The position numbers were made by a program, and so were the translations under genes. A model generated the notes under the pieces. It had not been told where the DNA came from and ran no database searches. It saw nothing but the letters and a program-made list of their open reading frames with translations. A stretch of DNA of 64,000 nucleotides. Origin: Cucumis sativus. Its lineage: Eukaryota; Streptophyta; Magnoliopsida; Cucurbitales; Cucurbitaceae. The stretch spans positions 29,515,498-29,579,497 of the forward strand of contig NC_026660.2 in assembly GCF_000004075.3 (NCBI RefSeq). The letters run 5' to 3'. Shown here in pieces: positions 1 through 13,548 of the stretch (positions within the stretch are counted from its first letter, which is position 1; every line of letters begins with the position of its first letter).

Positions 1-3000
1 GCATAATAGACGCAGCTAAAACGAGTACGAAAGCCAAGCAATTGGCCGCTCAACTCATTCCTAGGTTCTTCAAGTTCTTCCCCAGCCTTTCTGGTCCTGC
101 AATCGACGCCCATATTGATCTGATTGAAGAAGAAGAGCTTGCGGTTCGTATATTTCGGACTTTACAATCCATTTTACTTATCCTGTATAGCTGACTGACT
201 TTGTAAAAGGAGGTTATAGAAAGATGGGATGTAGTAGCATATAATTTCTATAATTGCCTGGTTGATTGATAATCGGGCGTTTCTAGGGCACTTATTTGCT
301 CTCATCGGAATTATTTTTTTTTATACATTTTTTAGTTGTTTTTTCTACGTTTTATTTGTAATGTTTCTTCTGTTTATATATGAGTTATGACTATGCAGAT
401 ACGAGTTCAGGCAATTCGAGGACTTCCTCTTTTCTGCAAGGATACGCCAGAAAATATTGGCAAAATTGTTGACATTCTTGTTCAAATTCTAGCATCGGGT
501 TAATTATTGTTCACTTTCTAAAAGATGTTACAGATTACTATACTCTTATATAATTAAAAAACTGATTTTAATTACCTGCAATGCTTCAGAGGAATTTGTG
601 GAGCGTGATGCTGTTCATAAAGCTCTAATGGCTCTCTTGAGGCAGGATGTTAAAGGTAGATTCTAAATATTACGATATGATGTCCATTGTTTTCCTAGAG
701 TACATGTAGATACGTATACAGTTTAAACTTGCACATAACTCAACTAGTTATGTCATTATATTATATCCAATGTTATAGTTTTGAATGCCCACCCCCTTGA
801 ACTAAAAAAGGAAATTAATGAGGTCCTTTGCATTTCTGTTTCCTTTTTGGATTGGAGTTTTGTGAAGCTCCCTCGTTATGAAAGTTTTAAAATAATCATG
901 TATAAAGTGCCCATGTTTCTTTTGTTTCATAAATGTATTTGCCTGCCATTCCTATTCAAATGAGGAACATTTCTGTTACTAATTTTTAACAGCCTCATCA
1001 TCTGTGCGATGTTGCAGCTTCATTGTCAGCCTTGTTTAAGCACATTGGAAGCGTTGATGAACCAACTACAGATGAAGTTATTCGTGAGAAGGTCTTAAGC
1101 TTTATCAGAGAGAAGGTGAGAAGGAGATACGAGCAATGCCCTTTGCAGTTAATATTTGTTATTTGTTGGTACAACTTACCAGTAGGTGGATGTGGATCTT
1201 GTTCTTCCGTTTATACCTGTAGGTTTTTCCCATCAAATCTGAAATCTTGAAGCCCCAAGAGGAAATGGAAAGACACATAACAGATTTGATAAAAAAGGTA
1301 ATTTTATGAAAATATTTACATCTTAATCTATCTAAAACTTTTTTCCCCTTTGGCTATTAATCTATTCTGAGTTGTACAACTCAGGTTTAATTTTATTGCT
1401 CTAGTAGAGGATGAGCAAGTAACGTTATTCAGCTTATTTCAGAGTTTGGAAGATGTGACTGGAGCCGAATTTAGAATGTTTATGGACTTCTTGAAAAGCT
1501 TGAGTATATTTGGAGAGAAAGCCCCACCAGAGCGATTGAAAGAGCTTATTGGAATCATTGAAGGGCAAGCGGATTTAGATGCTCAGTTTAATGTGAGTAT
1601 CTGTTGCTTATAAATTATGATAATATTTTCACATTTGCAAATGATATTTCCTAACATAACTTATAGTAGTGCAAATGGATATACATTTATGTGTTCTATT
1701 TCATTACATTTCAATCATGTATCACTTTATAGTGAAATCCTTCTAGCTCTCATGATTGCTTACTACATTGGTTTATTTTGTTATTAATTTTTTGTTTATA
1801 TTGATTCCTTTGTTATGTAATTACTCTATTTGAGGAATGTGGCAGTATTTATGTTTTCCATCTTATGTTTAAACATTCTGGTAGGAATTTTCATGTTGAG
1901 AGGAATTGTGCCTAGACTACAACATACAGTCGCACACTATATGTATACAGTGATGTTTGGCTTTATTTTGTTCAGATTGAAAAACAGATGGCTTTGATAC
2001 CAAAGTGGAGGTGAAATAGTTTAGTTTGAACAGTATTTTCTTTTGAAACTTGAAGAACAGTGTGATTCTTCATTTGCCAGTTGAGGGTGGGGTTCTTCAG
2101 TACTTAGCTGTCTATCGAATAGCTTTATGACAGATTGAGAGTAGTGTAAAAGTTTCACAACTATAAGTCTACTGCACAGCACTATTAATTAGATTAGTTG
2201 CTTTTAGGCCTGGGATGAGAAATAAAGTTCTATATGAAAAGGAATATAGGTAGAGGAAGAGAAACACGACGTCTGTCTTGTGAATGCTTTGGACATGCTA
2301 GAATATTTGTGATATCTCTGTCTGAGTTAAATTATTATCTTGCACTATAACGTCACTGAGTTAGTATCAAAAGTTTTCTTTTTGATATTGACTGCCAAAC
2401 ATAATTTCCTCCATTCCTTTTCCATTTCTACTATTATTTCAACTCTTTGTGATAGACCCTTATCAAGCTGCCTGTCATTTCTACTATTGTTTCTTTTAGT
2501 TACATTCCATTGAATGAGGTTTTTATGCAGGTTTCAGATGCAGATCATATTGACAGGTTGATATCATGTCTTTTTATGGCTATCCCTTTTGTTGTGGTAC
2601 GTACATTTTACCTTGTATATAAGTGAGTAATAATTTTACCACGTTTCAAATATTTTTGTGAGACTGCTTACATTCCATGCTCATACACAGAGAGGTGCCT
2701 CAAGTTGCAAGTTCCTCAGCTACTTGAACAAACATGTTATTCCAGTTTTTGAGAAGGTAATAATAATTTCTCTATTTCTTTTTTTTTTTTCTTGAAAACC
2801 AAACTAAAGGTTCTTTATAGTTAGATAAATGATCTAAGTTTCAGCCCTGATCTATTAGGCAATCACATTGTATTTTAAGGCTCCTTCCTCATGTTACTAA
2901 ATTTGGAATGAGTTTCTTAATTAGCAAATGATAACCACAATGCATTATAGTTAGTAAAGTCTTAAAAATCAATGGGCTTAAAAGAAATTAGTTCCGTGGT

Positions 3001-6000
3001 CACCTTCCTCAGATTTAAAATCCTATGAGTAGGTTTAGTTGGTTGTCTTGAGGTGTGAATATGTTGGTTAGGCTGCTCGTAGTTTAAAAGAAATGCATGT
3101 CAATGTCATAAAAGGTGGATATTAGTTCCGTGGTCACCTTACTCTGTTACTCTAGGGTCTGACTGAAGCTGAGATAAGAACTTGTTGTTCTTTCTCATTA
3201 TGTTTGCATCTGCACATAATCTTTGAATTCGGTGACCATGTCAAAAACGTTAAACAGGCTGACTTGACATTTATATTTCATGCTTAAAACTCGACCTTTT
3301 CCTGTTGATATTGATCATGGCAACATGCATGCATACGTTTCACATTGTTACATGATTTTCTTTTGCCAGCATGAAAGAGTTTCCTAACTAACATTTTAAT
3401 CCCTTGTGTTCCACATAAACCTTTCTTTTCTCCCCAAAAAATGTCGTACTCTTTAAGGGAAGTGAGATGGCATGTACTGTGTGTGTGTATTTATTACCCT
3501 GGTTTTTTTTCTTCTAATTATTATTATTGAATTCCCCTGGGCATTTGGTATATGTGAAGCTGCCGTCTTTTTTATTATACTGCATGAGACTTTAACATGG
3601 TTGTTGGTTTAGAGATAAAAGAAAATACACGAGGGATAAATTACTGAGGAAATAGTCTTTGAAATATAACTTTTCCGTTGTTATCCTTGTGAGGAGAATT
3701 ATAGATGCTGATATCCTAGGGGGCTAAGGATTTTATTTTTTAACAAAGGCACCAAGAATTTAAGAATATGCATAAAATTTTCCTATTTATTTTTTGAATT
3801 ACCTATTTTTAAATGAAAAGTAGAACAATTTGAAGATGACTTATTCCGAGTGAATGGGTTCCTTCTGATGTATAAGAAATCTTCACAATGCAAAATCATA
3901 ATCCTTGCTCTGAAGTTGATGTCTAAAATTTGTGTCAATATCCTAGGCCAAAAATTTAAGCCCTTGCTGAATACTGTTTGGTTTTTGAAAATTGAGCTTA
4001 TAAACACTACATATTTACTTTGCATTCATGTTTTTGAAAGCCAAACACTAGTTTTGAAAATTAAAAAATAGCTTTTAAGAAATCGTTTTTTCCCTTAGAA
4101 TTTGACACGGAAATAAAATGTCTCTTTAAGATATGTGAAAAATAAAATCATTATAAAGACATTGGGAGGAAACAACCATAAATTTAAAAAACAGTGAGCT
4201 AAAAATAAAATTATTGTGAAGCAGGCCTTAACGTCCTAGTTCCTTTTCCTTTCTGCTTTTCAGCTGCCTGAGGAACGCAAGCTGGATTTACTTAAAGCCC
4301 TTGCAGAATTTTCACCATATACCACGCCTCAAGATTCCCGTCAATTCCTTCCTTCAGTTGTTCAGCTATTGAAGGTAACTCCCCACACTCCCATCTGTTT
4401 TAACTTTTAAATAATGTTTGTATAGGAGATCTGGGCATGTGTGGAGAGGATAGATATCAATGTTTGGCAAAGCATCTCTATAGAAAAAGACCCAAAGAGT
4501 GTTTTGCTTTATGAGTAAGTGAAAGTATTATGTTTGGTCTTTTGTGAGGTTCCATGTTCCAAGTTCCATATTTACAAGATATCAATGTTTGGCAAACAAT
4601 TTTTTCTAGTATTATCCTGTTATACATTGTGGCTACCGTGAGCACTTATGCAATCCTTAAGTTGTTCAAGTTCTTTTCGTCCACTAGATTTTACCATTGA
4701 CCTGCCTCTTATCCTATATAAAGGGGTGTACATGGATTGAGTTGGGTTTGGGGTATATTTTGGATCAACCTTAAATTTTTGAGTGATCAATTCCCCAACC
4801 CGACCAATTCAATTAGTGAGGGCAACCCAACCATTGGATCCTCAGGCCTTCACAAGAAAAATGTTTTGTTCACCCACATCCCCACAATCTCTCTCACGAA
4901 TTGCACTAGCAATATCTTTAGCTCATATCATCCACCAAATGCCACTCAGATGCAAGATTGAATAATTTTAGCAATCACCCATGGTCACCTCCAATGTTGA
5001 AGAATGAATGAACCCCTAAGAAAAGCGACAGCAAATCCCACTAAGATGAGAAACCAAAACTTGAAAATTGGCCCATAGAACAAAATAGGAATGAAGACAC
5101 TCTAAAACCCTAATATAAAATAAAAAAGTAAATAAGCATCCAAAATCCTCAAAAGAAAAAATTAGCAAAAAGGGGCAGGATTTGGACCATGAACCCATCA
5201 AGAATCACAATCATTACTGTATCAGGTCCACATTACTATTCAACTTTGCATTAGATTCAAGACCTCAAACTAGAAACCCAGAGAAGAAAACAACAAAGCA
5301 TGTAAGTTGACCGGCACGGAAGATTTACTAACCAAACCCAACCCAACCCGTATCAGGGTTGGTCTGGTCAGGTTTTTGAAATTTTTAAACACTATTCTAC
5401 ATATATTTATGAGATATGTCTGTCTGCAAGAGTTAGTTTATGCTATTTGGAAGAATCTTGGACTATTAATTTCTATATTCTTGTCAAATATCAGTTAGTT
5501 AAACAAATATCTTGCTTATTTTGCTTAAAAGCCTTGCACCATATTATTCACAGAAGTATATGCCTGGGAGAAAGACAGGAGAAGAGATGAACTTTACTTA
5601 TGTTGAGTGCCTACTATACACGTTTCATCATTTGGCTCACAAGGTTAGCTATTCTCTTTTTGTAGTAGAAAAGCAGTAATCTTTGTCCTTATACTAGCAA
5701 CCAATTATGGTGGTAGAATCTTATGCGAGTCCTTGGTGTGACATTCTTATCACATATGCAATATTCACACTATAGGTCCCCAATGCCACAAATAGCTTAT
5801 GTGGTTACAAGATTGTTACTGGCCAGCCTTCAGATAGATTGGGTGAGGACTTCTCGGATAATTACAAGGATTTTACGGAAAGGTATTCTTTCTTTAAGTA
5901 GTTTGTAATTTTTGGTTAAATTTTGTTTTTTTTACTCCAGAAAAATAGAATTGAAGATATCCTTTCTCCGCTTGTTTATGAGACGGATCACTGTGATAAA

Positions 6001-7441
6001 TATTATCATTGGTCCTCGAAGGGACTAATCTAATCTAGTTAGTGTCTAACCTTCAAAATTTTCTTTTTATCTCTTTATTCTTCACCAATTTCTTTTTCAT
6101 GTAACCATCCTTTTTTTTCCGTTTGTGCAATTCTACTTTCTCCATTCATGGAAAACTCATCCCTCTTGCAAGCCTTTCTAGATTGTGATGTTCTAAAAAT
6201 TAGTAGCTTTTCAAATGAATTTGCAACTCCAGCGATGGACTCTTTTATTTATTGTTTTTAGTTATGGGTTGAGTTGATTATGCCATTATGAGCCACATTT
6301 CATCCATGCAGAATCTCATGAATATTGTTTTTTAAGTTATCTGAAACTGGACATAATCATTTTAATCCTCTTTTCTCCTTTGGTTTCATTTATTGATCTG
6401 ATTGTTTTTTCATTGAGTGGTCCGTCAGTAGATGTCTCATTTTCAATTTTCTGTCTTTTTCCTCTTGAAAGCCTTGCTGAATCTCCCCCTCACGCAATCT
6501 ATTCTTTCCATCTGGATTGATGGTTGATAAAATTTCTGACCCAACAGGTTAACTAATGTCGAGGATTTAACTAGAGCTACTATTAAGAAGTTAACTCAAG
6601 GGATGGATGAACACAACAAGGCGATGGCAGCAGCCAAGTCAGATGAAGCAAAAAGTAACATTGTGAGTCTCCTCTCATTAAACCCATGGTCTTTCACGTA
6701 GCTTTGCTAGCATGTGATCACTGTCCGTTTTTAATTTTGTAGAAAACCCAACAGCAAAATGCCAAAACTGGCTTGCGGACCTGCAACAATATTTTAGCGA
6801 TGGGAAAGGTGAGGATGTAGCAAGCTTCGTAACATTGTTGTAGTCATTTCAATATTTCATTCACCTTAGTTAATCTTTATTTTTAATTTTCAGCCCTTGC
6901 ACGCAAAGGCACCCACATTTATTGGGGATAACAGCATCAACCTATCTTGGAAGGAAGTAACAAAAACTCAAGTGCCCACTACCACTTCTGCAGCTGGGTA
7001 AGTTAAACTAGTAATTTAGGCCCTTCGGTCGGTTATTGTCTTTCCTTCTCTAGATTCTCTGTTCCTTGGATGAGTAGATTTTAACTATTTGGTCCTCGAT
7101 GTATGTTTTTAAAGAGTCTTGACATGAGTGACCTTTGGACGAAAAGCTTCCTATATTTGTTTTATTTTCGATAGTGTTTCATTAAAAAAGAAAAAAGAGG
7201 GACATCTGCCTTACAAAAATAAAACGCGACTCTTTACAGGGGAAAACGGCCTGCTATTGCAGCTAATGGATCGAACAACATGCCATCAAAGAAAGGTCGT
7301 GGATCTGGTGGTTTACAAAATCAGCTTGTTAATAGGGCATTGGAAGGGTTATCTTATGGTGGACGTGGAGGAGGGATGAGAGGTGGGCGAGGAAGAGGTT
7401 GGGGTGGACGGGGAAGAGGAAGAGGAAGAGGTTTCCGTTAA
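1..7441 (+). CDS. API5: Apoptosis inhibitor 5 (API5)-like protein, 5' partial
   Basis: The encoded protein belongs to the API5 family of nuclear alpha-helical HEAT/ARM-repeat scaffolds. Rice API5 is known to work with DEAD-box helicases in tapetal cell death. The window opens inside a coding exon. Exons that keep one phase: 1-143, 399-498, 590-655, 1018-1115, 1223-1297, 1443-1592, 2531-2596, 2691-2756, 4264-4374, 5554-5643, 5776-5882, 6548-6662, 6743-6808, 6894-6997, 7240-7441. They give 518 visible residues; only a short N-terminus is missing. Recognisable family blocks are IRVQAIRGLPLFCKDTPENI, the EFRMFMDFLKSL helix and GYKIVTGQPSDRLGEDF. The C-terminus is a basic GRGRG/RGG-like tail ending GRGRGFR, suited to RNA binding. 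The long introns at 2757-4263 and 4375-5553 carry repeat remnants (listed separately). Family assignment is confident; splice sites are inferred. Confidence 0.9.
3950..4190. repeat. Interspersed repeat remnant in an API5 intron
   Basis: This intronic stretch has the phrases GTTTGGTTTTTGAAAATTGA and TTTTGAAAATTAAAAAATAG, ending near AAAATAAAATCATTATAAAG. A related stretch in the same orientation lies at about 41030-41230, in an intron of the IAH1-like gene. No coding capacity and no clear terminal repeats are visible. I read it as an old non-autonomous interspersed repeat; its class is unknown. Confidence 0.4.
4723..5392. mobile_element. Possible non-autonomous hAT-like DNA element in an API5 intron
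   Basis: The segment opens with GGGGTGTACATGG followed by GGGTTTGGGG. It closes with CCCAACCCAACCCG and a tail ending AAACAC. Roughly mirrored GGGTTGGG/CCCAACCC blocks and a GGGTGT...ACAC polarity are common in non-autonomous plant hAT elements. I could not find a convincing 8-bp target-site duplication, the terminal inverted repeats are imperfect, and there is no transposase ORF. Limits are approximate. Confidence 0.3.
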
Positions 7442-9546
7442 AGTTTTATTTTCATAACTAAAAAGATGGAAAACATTGGAGATTCACGTGGAGAAGAAAT
7501 AATAGATAATAGAAGAGGAGGGCATGAGTGGAAGAAACAAGTTCATCTGCTGAAGAAGTTTTGATATTGAGTTCATAATTCTGAAGAGATTGCAGATTCA
7601 TGGTGTAAAATGCTAACGAGATTTAAGTCTTATTAGGAGATTGTAAAAGAAAAACATTAGATTTGGTTTCAGGCTCTGGATCATCATTCCTTCCCGATTT
7701 AGCGACAGAAACAGCGAGATGAGTAATTAGACACTCTTTAAATGTGGATGTTACTGTTATTACTATATTTGCTGACTTTCAATGTATTTTAATGACAACT
7801 CACTTTAACATTAGGATGTTTATGGTTATATTCAAATATTTATTTTCCTCTATTTAGATTCTATTCTATTCTATTTCCTCTTCCTTCTCTCTTCTCTTTT
7901 CCTCCCGCAGATTAAGACTCCTTTATATCAATGGTAATTCGAATAAATAAAGAAAAGAACACTCAACAAAAGTTCCAACGACCATGCTTTCCATTTAAAA
8001 GATAAAAAATGGATATTTCCACGTTAAACTTGGGCAAGGCATCAGGCCTATGGTGATAAACATGTGTGTTGTCTTACGTCTTCTCTTCATTATTCAATGC
8101 ATTAAATTTTCCATACACTGTTTTATTTCTTTATTATTATTGTTTGTATTATAAAAGTTTGAACCCTTCTATATGTCAATTATCATTAACCCATTGAAAC
8201 GAGTCATGTCACCTTCTAGAGAGAAAAAATCATGTCCACAAAATGCTCTTATTTTCAAACTTAATACAGTAGCTCGAGGTTTTATTTTCTTGAATGTTAC
8301 AAACGCGTGGCTATTGTTTATGCTTTTGTACAATATTATAAACGTTGGGTTGAGGGTTTCTTCCATTGAGGCCCATAGCCCACAAGTGGGTTGAAGTCTA
8401 ATGAAAATTGGTATGTTTCGTGAAGAAACACGTCTTAAGGAAAAACCTCAAAAATCTCATGCATCAAAGTTGCACTTCCAAGTGTTAGGAGGAGGTACCA
8501 CAAGTGTTATAATTACACAACTCAAGAATGAAAAGCAAAACAAGTAGTCTTGCTTGCTCTTATATTCTGTGTTAAAATAGATACTAAAATGAGGTAGACT
8601 CAACACCATACCCATGCAATGATTTTTTCAAAAAGCAATACCACATCGGAAGAAGTGAATCGGCATCATCATGTTAAAATATTATCTGATTATTTTAACA
8701 ATAAGTTCTACATTTTTTTTAAAAAAATTATCATTACTATATATTAAATATAAATGGCAAGGGTGAAAATTAAACGATATTATTATTAGTAATATTAGTA
8801 TTGGGGATTTTCTTTACCAATATTTTACCATTTAATGTCTACATCTTCTCCTAGTCTGGTTGGTTGGTTCATGAACAAGAAAATTACCAACCACACTAAG
8901 AACACGAATAACAATAATTAAAAAAAAAAGAGAGAATGAAACTGGATTCAAATATTGAGCAGGTGAAATATATTCATACGTCAGTTTTGACCAAACTCTT
9001 ATTGTTAAAATCAAACTTGGAAAGATTCAAACCCTTTTCATATCTACCAGAGATGTAATTCAATAAAGTATGTAATTTAATTAAGTTCTTACACGGCTTT
9101 GAAAAATCTTCAACCTCCACGTTTAAATTAACAACTTCCTCTAGAGATTATTTGATTTCGATTTCACCTCATAATCTCTCTACATACTCTTTTATACATA
9201 ATTATATTTCTTTAACTAATCTTCACAACTAATACACCAACCAAACTATTTAGAGACCATTTTCCCTACTTCAAAATGCAAATATAATCTTATCAACAAC
9301 CATACAAGTCAATATCTATCGTAAATTGGATATGTGAATCCACATGAAATGAGTATAACTCAATTTCATATTGAAATTGTTTGTAATGATCAAACCTATG
9401 TTATATAATTATTTAAATCTCCAAAACCATATTGAAATAACCAAAAACAAAAAACAGAGCCACTGATGATTTTTGATAAAATTTATATGTACACACGGCA
9501 GATAAATTAGAAAGCAATTGAAGAAAAGTAGATAGAAAAATTAAAA
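7442..9546. other. Intergenic: API5 3' UTR and AT-rich spacer
   Basis: The first few hundred bases should be API5 3' UTR; AATGAC/AATAAA-like signals occur downstream but I cannot place the poly(A) site. The remainder is AT-rich, with short low-complexity runs near 8710-8800. The spacer after 9400 is the 3' flank of the minus-strand RING gene. No supported gene. Confidence 0.5.
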
Positions 9547-10287
9547 TCATTGCCTCTCTAAGTCTCCAGATCGAACTGATGCTTCTCCACAACTGTGAAC
9601 CCTAAACGATCTCTCTCTGTCTCTACTCATCATTCTTCTAAAAGAGCTCAGTCGAGAGCTCTGTTGCTCCTCCGTCAACGGCGGAGCCGTCGCATGAACT
9701 GTCTGAGACCGCTCTCTGCTCAGTGTCCTTCTAAACGAACTAAACCTAGACCCCGAGTGCTCCTCCACCAACGGCGGAGCCGTCGGAACCTCCCCATGCT
9801 CTGTAGCCGCTATAACTATTGGCTCCACCGCCGTCCGGCAGACAGGGCAGGTTGTATTTGAAAAAAGCCACATATCGATACACTCCACGTGGAATATATG
9901 CTTGCAATTTGGGAGAATCCTAACTGTGGCTTTCTCTTCGATGTTGCTCAAGCAAATCGAGCACTCTACGACTTCGCCCCGATGATCAGCTTGCATGAAG
10001 ATTGATTCCGGCAGAACTCTGGCTATAAGAACAGGGTCTAGCCCCGCCTTAGGCGGCATCGCCGCCGTAGCCGATGCGGTGTGAATTTGGCGTTCGGCTC
10101 GTGAAATCTGCTGTTCGAGACTGATTAATCTGGACTGTCTTCGGCGCCTTTGGAGATATCGGAGGTAAAAATGGAGGAAAAGAATGACAATAACGACGAT
10201 GAAAAGACTGAAAATAGCAGAGACCATAATCTTGTGGCGGGTTCCGAACTTCCGGAGATGATGATGATCTTCATCGTCGGAGCCCAT
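9547..10287 (-). CDS. RING-H2 finger protein, ATL family E3 ubiquitin ligase
   Basis: Single-exon gene of 246 residues, the usual architecture for ATL ligases. A poly-acidic/His N-terminus is followed by one hydrophobic membrane segment (about residues 20-42, ...SAIFSLFIVVIVILFLHFY), a basic stretch, the GLD motif typical of ATLs (GLDPVLIARVLP), and a RING-H2 domain. The domain starts CSICL, has CKHIFHVECIDMWL in its middle and ends TTCPVCR; all eight zinc ligands are visible. The C-terminus carries two similar Ser/Arg-rich blocks (SSFRRTLSRERS and SSFRRMMSRDRERS), a small internal repeat. ATLs are membrane-anchored E3 ligases, often defence- or stress-induced. The start is the ATG at 10287 (MGSDDEDHHH); the frame stays open upstream only to a GTG codon, which is not a plausible plant start. 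Confidence 0.9.
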   Translation of the reverse strand: MGSDDEDHHHLRKFGTRHKIMVSAIFSLFIVVIVILFLHFYLRYLQRRRRQSRLISLEQQISRAERQIHTASATAAMPPKAGLDPVLIARVLPESIFMQADHRGEVVECSICLSNIEEKATVRILPNCKHIFHVECIDMWLFSNTTCPVCRTAVEPIVIAATEHGEVPTAPPLVEEHSGSRFSSFRRTLSRERSQTVHATAPPLTEEQQSSRLSSFRRMMSRDRERSFRVHSCGEASVRSGDLERQ

Positions 10288-12700
10288 GATTGAATGAATC
10301 GGAGAGGTGTAAGAGCGTTTTGGTTTTAATTGCACATGAAAATATATATGTATAAATTATTAGAAATTTGCAAAATTAGTTATATTTACTTGGCTAAATA
10401 TGACTTCTAGTCTTTGAGAGTTGTTTTCACTATTGACTTTATTTAAATTAAGAAGAAGAAAAACAAAAACAAAAAAAATAAAATGTATTTAAAATTATAA
10501 ATAAAAATAGTACAAATCATCCTAATAGAATCAATAAATTTAAAAAAATTCTATAATCTCTTAAGTCTCATACTAAAATTCAAAATAAGTACTCATATTG
10601 AAATTTAAGGCATGACGTTCACATTTCAATCGGAATTAATGTAAATTATTTGAGAAAAGGTCAAAACAAAAATAAATGAATAATAGCATATCATTGAGTT
10701 ATGAATTCTTTTTAATTTATTTACTATATAGGTAAATCTTGTGCAAGAAAATTAATGGGAGAGTTACGAAAGAGCTAATAACCTATAAGAATCGGATGAA
10801 GGTATTTGTTTTTTTACCTTTAATGTATTGTATAATGTCATAATTAAGTTCAAATAACAAAGAATGCATGATGTGCACTTTAAATAAAATTCAAATTTGA
10901 GGGGCGAAAAGTATGTTTAATAGTATCGACACGTCCGAAAATTGAGGCAGTACGGTACTACAAACTTCCTACCCTTTCTCCAATTTGACTCAACATTTTT
11001 TGTTGGGATCTTTTTTACATTTTTGTTGGGATCTTTTTTTATTTTGGACTAAAGAATATATGGATAGTATTTTTTAAAAAAATGTTTTTCTATAAATAAC
11101 AATATTCTTCATGTAATATAATATGTATGAAAGCGAAACATGTTGAAATAATAAAAAAAAAAGAATATGAAAAGAGAGGGAAGGTTCTTTATGAATGAGT
11201 GTCAAAATAAATGGTTTGGTTTCAAACGTTATGGGGTCCGTTTATTATTAATATCAATCAATTTGCAATTTTCATTTGATCACAATTGGCCTACACTTTA
11301 GTCTCATACTTTGAAAAAATAGGTCCATCACAAATTGGTGGAAATGTGACCAATAATTTCCATGGTCGCTTCCCCATTTTATTTTATTAGTTTTCATTTA
11401 TGTTTTTCCCTAGATTTTCTTTGCAACAATTTAATTCTCATTCTTTATAAAATTAAACTAACTAAAATAAAGTTACAATAATGCTTAAAATTGGATGAGA
11501 GTATATATAAATGGGCTTTTGATTGGGGAAGATGAATGAATAGTGACTTTGGATTTGAATCCCCAGCTTCGTTTTCGTTTGATTTAAAACAAAATGGGGG
11601 AGCCCCAAGCTAATGCTTGACTTTTAAACATCGTTGGAAACTGGGAGCTTAAATAAGAAACACTAAATAATAATTCCAAAATTAAAGAAATATGAAGACT
11701 TTGGCAGCTGTGACAAAATTCTTGGTTTATCTAAAGTGGTTTCTCATTCATATGATTGTGAAATGATGTCAATCATATTAGATTTTTTCTTCATCAATGA
11801 GTTAAGTTTTTGTTTTTCGGTTAATTCACAATTTTAGTCATTTTTTAATGGTAATAGATCAAATAGGTTAAGATTAAGTTGCCCTCAATCTTCTAATAAT
11901 TTATTTTTTCTATTTTGTAAAATTTGACATGAAATTTCAAGACTTGATTAAAGGAGGTAAAAGTTATTTATTAAATTTAAAATTTTGTGAACATAATATG
12001 TGATAGCTTTTTAAAGCTTACACTTTCGGAACATTCCAATATTTATATTGGTTAGAAACGTTTTATATTTTTAAAAATTCATAGCTTCATTAAATACAAA
12101 AAAGAAGAAAAACTTGAGATCAAACTTCGTGTTGTAAACGGAAGCAAAGAAATCAAAGATAAAGAAATTTAGGACTCCGTTAATTTATTACTACATAAGA
12201 AATTTAATTATTTATAAATAATAACAATAATTTAAAAAGTGTCTATCTCAAAATAATAATAAGAAGAATAAGAATGAGAATAAAAATAAAAATTGTGAAT
12301 GATTGATTGCTTAGAAAAGAGAAAAAGAGAAAAAGAAAAAAAAAATGACGGCCGACAAGAATTGCGTAATGTACAGATGTCGCAAAGGAGTGCCGGTGAA
12401 ATACCAATTTTGTAACGTTTTGCTTAGTTCAATTATTCTATGGTGCTTCTTTCTCAATAATCCACAGATTACACCTGAAATGTTCCTCCGCCGAGGGAGA
12501 TGAAGGCCGACCCATTTCTCGATCGGAGAGTTCGTTCCCACGTCGCTGTAGAGAAACCCACCAACCCTTTAATGGTGACCGTACGATCTTCCTTCTCATG
12601 AGCTGTTGCGCGTTGGTTGAGCCTCTGATTGAGGGCGGGAAGAATATTTTAAGGGTTTTTTTCTTTTCTCTTTAAAATTATTTTCATTGGGAATTTTTTG
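10288..12700. other. Intergenic AT-rich spacer
   Basis: Upstream flank of the ATL gene and distal promoter of the IQD gene. Mostly AT-rich with many short A or T runs. An ACATTTTTGTTGGGATCTTTTTT-like phrase is repeated near 10990-11040. A more GC-rich island at about 12340-12620 is noted as a finding. No supported gene. Confidence 0.5.
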
Positions 12701-13548
12701 GGAGAAAAAAGGCTGGTGATGGGCCATGGCCAATCCACATTGCAACAACCACTTTTATTCTCTCAGGATTTGCCTTCATCTTTACTACTACGACTTCACA
12801 AAGCTGGACCAGTTGTCGACTGCCTTCTCTTTCCAAATTGGAATGGCTATGCTTTAGAAGTTTAGAACTGTCTCTTCATTGATTTCTTCTCCTGCCTTTT
12901 CCTTTTCTCTGGTATGTCTATTCTTCACCCTCCATTTTTTCCCTTTTAATATCACTTACATTTCTATGTTGACATTTGAGATATGGGATTTTGTATTTGG
13001 TAACAAATGGTAGATCTGGAAGTCTTAGAAGCTTACTGATGGGGGATTTTATAAGTTCTAGTGCTTGTTGTGGTAAATATTGACTATGTTTTGTGATTCT
13101 TTTTCGGATTTCCCATATCTTCTGTGGTGATGACTGTGATAGTAGAACTTATAATATGGTTTTCGCTGTTCTTTGGAGACTCGGAGGAACAGAATATCTG
13201 TGTTGCTTGTTAATGAATCTCGTGATCTTGAGCGACTGGTTGAAAAACTAGTTGCATTGATCTGAGATTGATGGTTTTGAAATGCGTGGTATGTTTGGTA
13301 GGCAAATGTTCAATTGGTAACATCTTATCTTTGTTTCTTTCGTGATTGGTTTGTTTCAAGCTCAATTCTGCGTTTACTGTGGGATCTGCACTTATAATTT
13401 GAAGTTCTTAAGGGGAGACTTAATAATGGAATATTGTTGAAGCAGACAAGGCTTAGTCAACGCTTGCTTACTGATGATATTAGTGACCATTTGATTAACG
13501 TAGAACTCTTTCTAGCTTGTTTAGGATACAAGCACTTCGTTTGCAAAG

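Noticed and set aside
4737-4965. Short plus-strand frames in an API5 intron
   Set aside because: They lie in a repeat-like insertion with biased composition and have no splice-compatible or family signal.
9595-9861. 88-codon plus-strand frame
   Set aside because: Antisense to the RING-H2 gene; Arg/Ser-rich with no domain.
10288-10335. N-terminal extension of the RING-H2 protein
   Set aside because: It would start at GTG, and the nearby ATG (10337) is in another frame; the ATG at 10287 is sufficient.
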